Shown in pieces: positions 54,405 through 64,000 of a stretch of DNA of 64,000 nucleotides. Source of the stretch: Icerya purchasi (Eukaryota > Arthropoda > Insecta > Hemiptera > Monophlebidae); assembly GCA_039619475.1 (NCBI GenBank), contig CM077116.1, forward strand, positions 298,510,464 to 298,574,463, given 5' to 3'. The notes beneath the pieces are model-generated. The model worked only from the letters and a program-made list of their open reading frames with translations. It was not told the DNA's origin and made no database searches. Positions within the stretch are counted from its first letter, which is position 1. Every line of letters starts with the position of its first letter. A program made the translations under genes and the position numbers.

Positions 54405-57400
54405 ATTCACGAGCGCGAACAATTACTTCATCCGCTTTGCGGCATGTGCAATAGTAATAATTGGAATCGTAGATATTTATTTTCGCTGTTTGTTCTTGTA
54501 GGAACGAATGAAGGTTATTTCGACGTTGCTGCATATAAACTCACCTAAAGTCAATGTGTTCTTGCTGATGCTATGCAGTGTGAAACGAATTTATATGTAG
54601 ATATTTAACGGCCGATAACATGGTAGATGTGCCGTTTACCTGTGTGCGTGAAAATTGTTGTTTTACATATCTGGTTATTGCAATTATCTTTCGATCGTTT
54701 TATTTTCATTTAATAAATTACATCACAAAGTGACTTTTTAAAGATGAATTTAAAAATGAACGTAATGCGAACGATTTTTAGTTGAAAAAGAAACGCTTCG
54801 TTAACATTAGGAAAATGTTTTAATTTTAAAGGTAATGGTGACTCGTGGATACTAAGTTGATGGTGTTTGTTTTCTCGTGTTGGATCATCGCTCGATTTCG
54901 TCAATTGTTTTAACAGATAATCCCGCGAGATAACCGTTCATATTATTCTTTCTATTATTATCTTTCGGCGTTTATATTTTCATTTATGTATTCTATTGCT
55001 TAATTTCAACTCTGTTAATTGTTACAAAAATTGTAAGTCCCGTACCCTTAACATGGTGTTGGAGATTTGCGAAAGTTCACAATGTACTAATGGATCTAAA
55101 GAGAATATTAAGATCAGATCCTTTCACTCACCCGCCTTTACTTTCACAGATCTCTCTGCTAGCAAATTTTATTTCAGATTAGATGTAAACCTGGGAGCAA
55201 TTTGGATCCGGAACGAAACAAGTCTTTTGAAAACCTATCACACCTCTGGTTTGCATCATCCAGGCACCTTAAATATTAGAATACCGCGCTACACTATTCT
55301 TATTGTAGTTCTGATTTAAGTGAAACGTTACGATCTGAAAATTTAATAGTACCATTTTTTTTTTTGTATTTCGAAAGCAGTAAAATGACCCTTTTTTTTC
55401 GTTCCGCGTGTCAAAAGACAAAAAAAAAAACGAAAATTAAAAAAAAATACCTTCCGGTAGAAAGAAGCGAAGAAGGAACTTTAGCCCCCCACGTTCAATG
55501 TAAAGACCCAAACTAGTGGCTAATATGCCCTGTGGAGCTGAATAGTCAACTTTGTCTTCATCATCGTGGGAACAGCATGAAAACAAAGGTTGGCTTCGCA
55601 ATAATTCAGAAGTTTTCACGTGATTGGCAATAACAACAATGTGCACGACTTACCCATCTTTTTTTATATGTAAGGAAGTAGTGTCTCAGAGTAAAAAACG
55701 CCCATCCCGAAACTGCTTCATAGTTTGTGTTGGTTGAGCCGGAGAACGTCTGTAAATATTTCCACTTTGTGTGTCCGCAATAGTAATGTCTGCATCTCAC
55801 AAATCAAATCGCAGATATAACCGTTTAAATATTCCTGAAAGACTGACCATAATAAGTTTTTCCCTAAATGAGCGACGGCAGGTTGTTCTTTTTGAGGGGG
55901 CCCGGGAGGGTCGCCAGCCGAGGGCACTAGCCGGCATTACATTACATTAGTATGAGAAAAGGAGAAACGAATTAAATTTGAACACTATTAGCGATAGAAG
56001 AAATGAAAGACGTTGTAATAGGATTGATCGCTGGGGATGGAAGTGAAAGAATAAAGGATGCACTATATGGAGTAGGCAAACCAAGATTCAGAAATTGTCT
56101 ATAAAAGTGAAATCGTTCTTATAGACGCGCATTCGAAGAAGATGCGATTTGTATCGCAGAGTAAATCAGAATCATCAGGATGTTAAGGAATAGTTCAATA
56201 AACACCGGTGTATACTCGCAAGTGGTATGTGAGCGTAGGGCGTTGAATCGATGGTAAAAATTATTGACAATCATATGGCGAGATTGTTGGACGAACGATA
56301 TTATATACGCTAGTGTAGAGGCTATAAGTATCCGCCAGCTAAATTAGAACATGGAAAAGGGTTAATTGGACTAATGGTGACAAAGAAAGGTGGGAACGTA
56401 AACTTTCACCGAAACATTTCTCTTCTCTTAGCTAAATGCTCCTTGTAAGATCTGGTCGAGGCTGGGAGCTTTACTACGTGGAAAAAAACCTTCATATTCT
56501 TCACAATAATTAATTGTGATTTTGATTTGCTGCTGTAAATCATTTAGTAAGTTAATAAGTTTTTACGATTATAATTTAAATAATTACAGCAGGTACCTAC
56601 TAGTAATGAAGCATGGTTATCGAAGTAAAAGTGCAGAATCTGACGTAGTTCGATGGACTAAATTTTGATCGGCAACGAATGTGGCACATTTTCAGTAGGA
56701 CGCAATGCCATTCTTTTGTTCTCGTTGATCCAATTGCTATGTTTCTTATGTATCGTTAATTATTAATACATGCAAAATTAAATTCCCCGAAGTCGATACA
56801 TTGAAAGGGTTAAAATAATGATCGGTTGATAACAGGCTGATCTGTAAATTTATTACGCAGCTACTCGGCCAGTTATGTAAAGTATGTAAAGAGTGGATTG
56901 AAATTAACAATTTACAGCACATACACGTGTCGGATAATAATAAAATGTTCTAAAAATCCCACTAAAAAAGTCCCTGTACCTTCACTAAAACTATTTGTTT
57001 AACCATCGCGCGTGAATATTTGAAATGTTTAAAAAAAAAATAGAGAAAAGAACGCGTAATTTTTAATAATCAATCAACCATAACGAAACCGTAGAAATAT
57101 TTCAAAGAAATATAGTACGTGCCTGTTAAATAATAATAATTTTTTCGAATGGTAATTAAAAAATGAGTGAAATCCGTAGCACGTAAGCGTGAGATGTGTT
57201 AATGTTTGGCGCGTCCAGTTCTCATACTACGAGTATAGTTTGGAGACTGATTTTTAAATTATCGTTTGAAAAAAATTAAATATTTTTTTTTTTGAACCCG
57301 TTTAAAAGGTGCCCATTTTTATTTTTGAAAATATTTAAAAAAACAGCGCGAGTGTTCAATATTGTAAACGTTAATATTATTTCTTTTTATTTATTTTGTA

Positions 57401-58600
57401 ACTTTCTACTTTTTAGTATTACTAGTTATTAGCAAGGTTATATTCTTTTTTTTAAAATACGACATTACTTGTTTTGAACTAAACGGAGACAGTTTTCGGT
57501 TTTTGTTTTAAAGTTTGGCGAGCCGAAAATGATGAATTTAGAAAAAAAAAAAAAATCCCCACATACAAGAAAAAGAAGAGTATGTTTACACCATATAACT
57601 GGAATCGCCTTACCGCACGACATAACACGTAAGTGTGTAATCATTACAAATTGTAACTCAGCAACGTGAGGAGCTGTAGGAAAAGAGCTAAAAAGAAAAA
57701 AGAAGCGCGAATAAATACAACGATTAGTTTAAAAACACATCTGTGACCAATAAATACAAAATACTGTGAACAAGAAAAGAGAGAGAAAAAAAAAGGTAAA
57801 TAAATAGTTTACAACGATTGTAAGAGGTTATATTTCATACAACCGTGCTTATATTTTGGTATACGTAAATTTCAGTTGCCTGGAATCAGAATTTCCGTGA
57901 TATGATTCCTAATAGGACTATTTAAAAAAAAAAATTCTCCGCTAAAATTAGTACGTAATTACCACGGTACATAAGGCAATTTAAGGTATGACGAAAATAC
58001 TGGTGTAACGGGCGTACGTTTAATATGTACCCAAGACGCCTGTTTTGTTCCACCTGTAATTATTGTTTATAGCGTGCGTTGGATATAGACGATGCGTTTA
58101 AAATTTATCTGATAAATGCTCGGTATAAAACCAATTTGTAAAGAGTATTTAAAAGCGATCTACGACGGAATATTGGATAAATAGTACAGATAGCGCGATC
58201 TGCCTTTATTAACTTATCGGTAGGTAGGGTACTTCTCCCTTCGTGCTCAGTATTCTCTCTGTTAAGTACATTGCTGAAAGGCCTAGATGACCAATACGTA
58301 TTACAATAAATAGGTAAAAAAAATAGTATAATTAATGTGTTTATTAAAGTTCATCTGATACCACGCCGAGGTTGCGAAATAAAACAAATAAATATACATA
58401 TACTTTAATATGCGCACTTTCCTAGAGGTCGGTGTATACCTAGGGGAAAATATAACTGTCCTGGAGGATTAACGTGATATATAGGAAAACGTATTATTTT
58501 TTGAAAAAAAAAAAACAAGGAGCTTAGCAATTACGCTCGGTTGATATAAAAATTCTGTGCATCATCGTTGGCAAAAAACACTATATATTAATTCGAGATT
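54405..58600. other. Unassigned AT-rich stretch, no supported gene
   Basis: A 107-residue open frame at 54996-55319 has no recognisable domain. A short GC-rich patch with GGGGGCCCGGGAGGGTCGCC lies at about 55896-55916. Nothing else is assigned; several A-runs are present. Confidence 0.5.
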
Positions 58601-58613
58601 ATGGTCTTAATCA
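58601..58613. repeat. Target-site duplication ATGGTCTTAATCA, left copy
   Basis: The 13-mer ATGGTCTTAATCA occurs here and immediately after the poly(A) tail at 59483-59495. It marks the edges of a truncated retroelement insertion. Confidence 0.92.
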
Positions 58614-59482
58614 CTCGAAATCCTTCAAACTTCCTTCCTTTTGTTCCATTTTTTCCGCTGAAGCAGTCTCCATTCTCCGTGCTGTCTCCTTTATTTCCCC
58701 TTCAAGAGGGATCTGTAAATTTCTCAATATTACTGATTCCAAATCTGTGCTGCAAGCTATCTCTTCTCCTCCTCACTAGACTAATGATATCATTCTTTCT
58801 GTTTGTGCCTCTATCTCCAACTTGCGCTTAGCACGTTCTAGCCTTATTGACTTTTTATGGGTTCCTGGCCACTCTGGCATCGAGGGCAACGAAGCAGCTG
58901 ACTAACTAGCTCGCTCGGCGTCTCTCAATGGTCCATTCGTTCCGCATTTTCCTGCCTCAGACATCCTTTTCCTCTCCGCAAGTCTCCATACCAGACTATG
59001 GGTTGACATCTACCCTTCCTTTTTTGCCAATCGCTCCTCCTTCTACCTCCTCCTACATTCACAGCCTTGGTACCAATTTCTTCCCTTTTCTCGGCGCTCG
59101 GCTATTGTTTCTTTAATCAGACTGAGACTTGGTCATTCCCTCCTTCCCTTTTCTCGTTTTTCTTTTTCTCTTTCACCTTCTCCCTTTTGTCCTCTCTACT
59201 CTACTGATCATCCCTTTATATGCGACCCCAACCATATCCTTTCTGAATGCCCTGCTTTTTTTCCTGAGTGCTCTCATCTATACGCCGAACTCTTGACGTT
59301 GCATCTTCCTACCCCTTTCAATGCTTCCTTTATCCTTTCCTTCTAATCTCTAGCCGTTATTCTCCTCCTTCTTTCCTTTATACTCTCTATCATTGATTGC
59401 CTCAGAATCTGAGTAGGTGATCTAAGGCCAGTAGTTGGGTCAGTGTTTACACCGAGCCCATTAAAAAAAAAAAAAAAAAAAA
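58614..59482 (+). mobile_element. 5'-truncated I-type retroelement insertion, pyrimidine-rich family, copy c
   Basis: The insert keeps the RNase H end of the polyprotein, a 3' region with GTAGGTGATCTAAGGCCAGT and a poly(A) tail of about 20 bases. A perfect 13-bp duplication flanks it. The coding strand is T/C-rich like copies a (420) and b (26540), to which it likely supplies the missing 3' end. Truncation and long duplication are normal results of target-primed reverse transcription. Confidence 0.88.
58640..59400 (+). pseudogene. RNase H and C-terminal tail of the pyrimidine-rich I-type element
   Basis: RNase H removes the RNA template strand. Readable boxes are AEAVSILRAVSF with the glutamate (about 58660), NITDSKSVLQAISS with an aspartate (about 58725) and IDFLWVPGHSGIEGNEAAD with the histidine and final aspartate (about 58845-58900). 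The first aspartate box is cut off by the truncation. A tail with LRLGHSL and a CDP..HILSECP zinc-like end follows (about 59125-59260). In-frame stops (for example after EAAD and after SSPPH) show decay. Confidence 0.82.
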
Positions 59483-59495
59483 ATGGTCTTAATCA
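59483..59495. repeat. Target-site duplication ATGGTCTTAATCA, right copy
   Basis: Identical to 58601-58613. Confidence 0.92.
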
Positions 59496-60239
59496 TTTTG
59501 AAAATTACACTCTATCGTGACAAGTATGCTTCGGCTACATAGTATCATGCCCGCGCGTTTATTACAATTAACGAGTTATCAGTTATGAATCGCAGCAACC
59601 TGCTGCACTGTAGAGTGTCCAGACTCTGAACTCAAACTGCTCAAGAGGGTTGATATCAGAGTGTAAAACGTGGAACCTTTTCAATAATATAATTTTCTTT
59701 ACCATTTTGCTTAAACTTAAGAACGAGGCCAAAGACGGGTGGTATCAATGCATGAAGAACCGTTCCCTGGCTTAGGGAGCGCAATAATAATTTTAAAAGA
59801 TTTCCACTCTTATGGAAAGTAGAAAAATTCGAACATACAATATCGTTTACTGAAGAAATTACTTTTCCATTAAGCTTTTCAGTGAGAGACTTTTTTGATT
59901 AGCAATATTATTGAAACCACCAGCACACATTGTTTTATCCTAAGTGATTTTAAAATACGCGATATATCTCGGCCAAATGATTTCTAGCGACAAAGAATGT
60001 GATTTTTAAGAAACGTACGGGGATTAGAGAAGTTTCTTGTTTAGACATTCAGTGAATTTAAAAGTAACAGAGCTTTAGACTGTGTATACGAGTTTTAGTT
60101 TTAAGAAGCGATGGGAGTGAGGAGGCTTGATTATTAAAACCCTCATCCGGCGGAGGTTATTGTCTTTAACGATAAGATAAGACATAAGTTCCAGTTAAAA
60201 ACGGCATTCTTATTTTTAACCAGCGCGGTAGTTAACGAA
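59496..60239. other. Unassigned stretch, no supported gene
   Basis: No domain or repeat is recognised. It may contain upstream remnants of the Jockey fragment that begins near 60240, but none could be read with confidence. Confidence 0.45.
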
Positions 60240-60765
60240 TTCAAATGTGCACGGGTTATATTTACTTTGAAAGAAGTGAACGGGTGTCTCCGGCAATAGA
60301 GTTAAATGGAGAAACAGTTCCAACTTTGAACAATGTAAAATATCTCGGCTTATATCTGGATCAAAAAGACTTCCATGGAACAATCATACAGGCGCTAAAC
60401 CGAAACAAATATTAAATTTCGCGATATGTGTTGACCACTTGGTCCATGCTATCGATGGACAGTGGAGTATTACTGTACAAAGTTATCTTAAAACATATAT
60501 AGTCTTAGGAACGTTCCCTTTGGGGAGCGCGAGTAAACCAAATGTTGCGATGATCCAGCGAGTCCAATCGAAGATCTTACTATTGATAGCCGGTGCGCTG
60601 TGGTACGTACAAACACGAGATACACAAAGATTTACAAATAGCGCGACGACGGTTAGAGACTGAGGCAGTCAAACTACGATACTTGGTTACGGAATTGCGG
60701 TATTCAGTTGGCACGCATTCTCGTTGAAGGATTCAAAAGACTAAAGCGGTCGAATATAATTCTTG
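60240..60765 (+). pseudogene. Jockey-type retroelement C-terminal scrap
   Basis: The plus strand reads SPAIELNGETVPTLNN followed by VKYLGLYLDQ (about 60290-60365), the post-catalytic box of Jockey RTs. After breaks come GSASKPNVAMIQRVQSKIL, then LIAGALWYVQTRDT (60530-60620) and a piece resembling HKDLQI and ETEAVKLRY. These are the usual C-terminal boxes. The catalytic part is absent. It may belong to the same family as the RT scrap at 23200. Confidence 0.75.
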
Positions 60766-62611
60766 TTAAATATCTTTATCAACAAAGAATGGCGACCATT
60801 GTGAAACATTCCATGAATTTATAGATCGAATAGCTTCGTAACACTGTCGCATACTGTTCTAATTTGGACAGATTGCGCGCCATTGATAATAAAAGAAGAA
60901 AAAAAACAACAATCAGCTGTAAGCGAGCAACTTTAGTTAAGAAGTTAACAAATTTCTTAAATGATTGACATCACAATACCACAAATGGGGGGGGGGGTTA
61001 CTTTCATCGAGCGCTATTCCTGTAGATAAACTGACACGTATCGTAAAAGTGATGAGAAAACAAAATAGCTTTCTATCCTGTTACGTATAAAATTTCCATT
61101 CCAACATTTAGACAAGCATTTTTAATAATGAACAAGACATCGGGTGGTCCAGTGGCAAGTAGCTCGCACATATTTTTATACCGATTTAATCTTATTATTT
61201 GAACAAAAACTTGCACAGTAGAACGGAAACATCGAATAAATTGAATGCGATTTTTCGGTACATTCAGGTGACTGAAAACAAATTACGTCGGCTAAACGTC
61301 TATACCGGTACATCTCGACAAAGTTCGTTAGAACAAACGAAGATAAACAGACGTGTACGCGTAAACAATGAAACCGGGCGCGGATAACCAGCGCCGTTCA
61401 ATAACGTGTACGACAGTGTGTACAGCGCTTCGATGTAAACAACAATACTGACGAGAGTAACACTGACAGGATTTAAATCCGCGTCTGCCGTTGCACATGT
61501 TTGTACGGTAATGAGAAATTTGATTAAAATGCACGCTGGACCAGAGCCAGAACGACAATTGTCGAGTAATTTGCGGAAATAAAAGAAAATCGCATTGAAC
61601 TTTATCGCGAATCTCTCCGGCTGCCATCCAATGTGTACTTTGTTCGCTATTCTCTCGCGCATCTACAGAGAAAATGTTTGTACCGGTGAAACTGATAAAA
61701 TGCAACAAAGCGGACCTTCCGCTGCCGCACATCATCGTAGTTTTATTCGGAAGAGGTATACAATCAAGGGATTGTTGCGGATAAATGAAACACGCGGTGC
61801 TTCTGTGTCATCGCAACAACGGAGGAACGTTATGAACTTCATCGATTACTAAATATTCAAAAGATTTCTCAATAGTTCGAATGAAATAAAGTGAATTCTA
61901 TTCAATGTTATAATTAATATAAATAGAACGATTCGCAAATAATAAATACACTAATTCGTACTAGTTTCGTCACATAGAATTCTCTGGCACTGAAAAGGAA
62001 TTATTTCACAAAACATGTATAGATACTAAAATAAGGCGATAATTAATATTCTCTTATTTTTGTTTTTAAATTTGCTGATCACATAAGGCAAATGGTCTTC
62101 TGTCTGTGAGTTCGGAACACTCTTATTATCATTTATTACGTAACATAATTACGATGCTTTTGATAAAGTAGTGCTTACTACTATGTATACAAAAAAACTG
62201 CACATATGATTAAAAAAAATTAAAAAACGAGCTTAATGCGCATCATCATCTATAATTAATCGTAAGTGTGCAATCGATTCTCTACAATCGAATCATACAT
62301 AATTTCCAAAAAAAAAAATGAATTATGCTTTTATACATAGGTACGTAATCAATAAATGTGATAACGATAAAGTGAAATAGATGAATAAATGGGTATCGTA
62401 ATTATCTCGGATTATTATTTAGTAACTGTTTATTCGTTTTTCTTTAAATTTATTAATATAATAACTGACCGCGTATGATCTTTATGAGTTCTTAATTATT
62501 TTAACGATTTTCAAGTTCTTATATTATTTTAAAAATGTCATTACGCTTTTTTACGATTAAAAATGTTCGCCGAATTTGGATTTTTCAATTTATACTTAGA
62601 AACGAAGTTTT

Positions 62612-62615
<4 letters not shown>
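60766..62615. other. Unassigned stretch, no supported gene
   Basis: A G11 run lies near 60987. Overlapping open frames at 61199-61852 on both strands show no domain. The segment 61200-61850 is less AT-rich than its surroundings. Confidence 0.5.
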
Positions 62616-62639
<24 letters not shown>

Positions 62640-62646
<7 letters not shown>

Positions 62647-63440
62647 CATCGAATATTTCAAAAAGACGGAATATACGAGTAAATGGTTGCAATATCAGTC
62701 ACATCAGCTATGCTGATGATAACTCCAGGTAAGTTACAGAGCTCAGTCACAAGATTTACTCAGGAATGCGTTAAATATGGAATGAAGGTAAACCTTCATA
62801 AATCAAAAGTGACGAAATTCGCCAAAACAAAAAACCCAAAACGAAACATCAGTAATGATAAACATATATGGAGTTCCACTAGAACAAGTCTCAAAATTCA
62901 AATATCTGGGGATATCGATAACATAAGATGGAAGGAATGACGGATAAATCAGGATAAGAATCGGTATGGCGCGGAGAGCGTTTAATAATTTAGAACGGAT
63001 ACTTCGGGACAGAGGAATGAAGATCCAACTGCGGCTAAAATTACTTTCATGTTACGTATGATCTGTTGTACGTTACGCGATGGAAACATGTGCATTCTCA
63101 AAAACACAGGGAAAAAGCTACAAGCGTTTGAAATGTGGACGTACAGACAGATGCATAAAATAAAATGGACGGAAAAAATAAATAAAAAACGTGGAGGTAC
63201 TACGTCGTACCGGATTAAACAAACCGATTTTATTACCTTCCTTAAAGGAAAATAAGGAAACATATATAAAGCAAAGAATGCAGGTCGACCCGATCTTTCG
63301 CTTGGTTGTCAATGGAAAAATATTAGGCTAAGCACCATCGGGAAGAAAGCGGCTACCCGTATTAAGTGGTTTAGATATACATACCAGCTCTCTTACAGAT
63401 AACTCAATACATGCGTGATGTAGCAACCTTCAGTTATGGA
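62640..63440 (+). pseudogene. RTE-type retroelement fragment (reverse transcriptase to C-terminus), copy c
   Basis: After a TA tract, one frame reads NGCNISHISYADDNSR with the catalytic YADD (about 62685-62725). Others give ECVKYGMKVNLHKSKV, FKYLGISIT (about 62900), ARRAFNNLERILRDRGMKI (62970-63030), SVVRYAMETCAFSKT and a C-terminal piece before an ACCAAATAAATAAATA end. At least four breaks separate them. It is 5'-truncated at the TA tract. The ARRAFNNLERIL box links it to the fragment at 1840. Confidence 0.75.
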
Positions 63441-63504
63441 GAAGATTACCAAATAAATAAATAAATATATATATATATATATATATACATATATTTATTT
63501 ATAT

Positions 63505-63748
63505 TAATCATAACGTAATTCTTAGGCTACCTTCACTAGAAAAAATGTCCCAAAAAAGTGTCCCAATTTTATGTACCGTTTGTTATATTTTATAGGATTT
63601 CTGTGATTACGTTGTTATATTCATATGGACCGATTTAGAATTACGTTGTAAATTTTGATCATTTTATATAAAGTATAGAAAAGAAAGAGATAGAAATGTA
63701 AGCAAGAGTAGTCAAGGGGCACAGCCCCTTGCGAAGCCAAATTGGCCG

Positions 63749-63785
<37 letters not shown>
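63505..63785 (+). repeat. Family A repeat, copy 9, flanked by (TA)n on both sides
   Basis: A TA tract at 63463-63487 is followed by CATAACGTAATTCTTAGGCT, two AATGTCCC/GTGTCCC modules with ATTTTATGTA, and TTTGTTATATTTTATAGGAT. The tail has TAGAATTACGTTGTAAATTT, AGAAAGAGATAGAAATGTAA, GGGGCACAGCCCCTTGCGAA, and a TA tract at 63755-63781. This copy shows both TA-flanked ends and gives the best picture of the unit length, about 250 bases. Confidence 0.75.
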
Positions 63786-63788
<3 letters not shown>

Positions 63789-64000
63789 TATACATATATG
63801 TATCTTTCAACAAGTACTATTTGTTAATTTGTAAATACCAGAGCTATATATTGCATTTGTTTAATTTGCTATTTAAAAATCGTTAAATCATTAATTAATT
63901 ATGAAACAACTGTATTTCAATGAAAGCAGACAGAAGCTCTGTAATAATTTATAATGAGTAAGAATTTTATTCGAAAACCAGACGATTACCTGTAGTAACA
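63786..64000. other. Window end, AT-rich, nothing recognised
   Basis: Only AT-rich sequence with a short CACACACA run is seen. Confidence 0.6.

Noticed and set aside
54996..55319. 107-residue open frame on the plus strand
   Set aside because: It has no recognisable motif, no codon or splice context and lies in AT-rich DNA where frames of this length occur by chance.

Overview
The window is AT-rich animal DNA, almost certainly from an arthropod and probably an insect. No intact host gene, rRNA or CRISPR array can be supported. Nearly everything recognisable is transposon-derived: non-LTR retroelements of the Jockey, I and RTE types, a piggyBac insertion, a decayed Polinton/Maverick gene cluster, hairpin MITE-like elements, and several short dispersed families that sit in or beside (TA)n tracts. 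The repeat types, the low GC and the frequent TA microsatellites suggest an insect; the species cannot be told from this sequence.

Layout. 1-7.1 kb is packed with decayed retroelement ends: an I-type fragment (420-1640, +), two RTE fragments (1840-2890 and 3741-4260, +), the 3' end of a Jockey copy (4648-5384, -), and the C-terminus of a retroelement with a zinc motif and a nuclease-like fold (5440-6180, -). It also holds at least six pieces of a TA-flanked repeat called family A here. 7.1-10.7 kb has little that is recognisable. 10.70-18.35 kb is the best structure in the window: a nearly full-length Jockey element on the minus strand, split near the start of its ORF2 by a 4,257-bp I-type element on the plus strand. 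A 7-bp target-site duplication marks the insertion, and joining the flanks keeps the Jockey frame open.

18.35-28.0 kb carries a TA-flanked repeat family (family S; two long copies in tandem and one short), a Jockey RT scrap at 23.2 kb, and a second copy of the pyrimidine-rich I-type family, itself interrupted by the short S copy. 28,676-29,671 is a complete but defective piggyBac insertion between TTAA sites. 29.7-42.4 kb is mostly unassigned single-copy-looking DNA, with a 275-bp perfect-stem foldback (33.16 kb), a possible retroelement coding relic (34.99-35.85 kb) and a small Polinton integrase relic (38.5 kb).

42.4-45.4 kb (minus strand) is a decayed Polinton-type cluster: a packaging ATPase, a Polinton-associated protein of unknown role, a retrovirus-like integrase with a C-terminal chromodomain-like segment, and a fibre-like repeat protein. 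All are broken by frameshifts and stops. A hairpin MITE (46.1 kb) and an arthropod-type dispersed repeat (46.3-46.8 kb) follow. 48.88-52.88 kb is a second, older I-type element on the minus strand that seems to have lost its RNase H domain. The rest holds more repeat copies, a 5'-truncated I-type insertion with a perfect 13-bp target duplication (58,614-59,482), a Jockey scrap (60.2 kb), an RTE scrap (62.6 kb) and a further family A copy at the end.

The most unusual items are the Polinton fossil cluster with its separate second integrase relic, the nested retroelement pair, and the defective piggyBac with repeated palindromic subterminal motifs. Several less AT-rich, CpG-bearing stretches without coding signal (about 31.6-32.2, 41.2-42.1 and 47.1-48.3 kb) may be host regulatory or intronic DNA.
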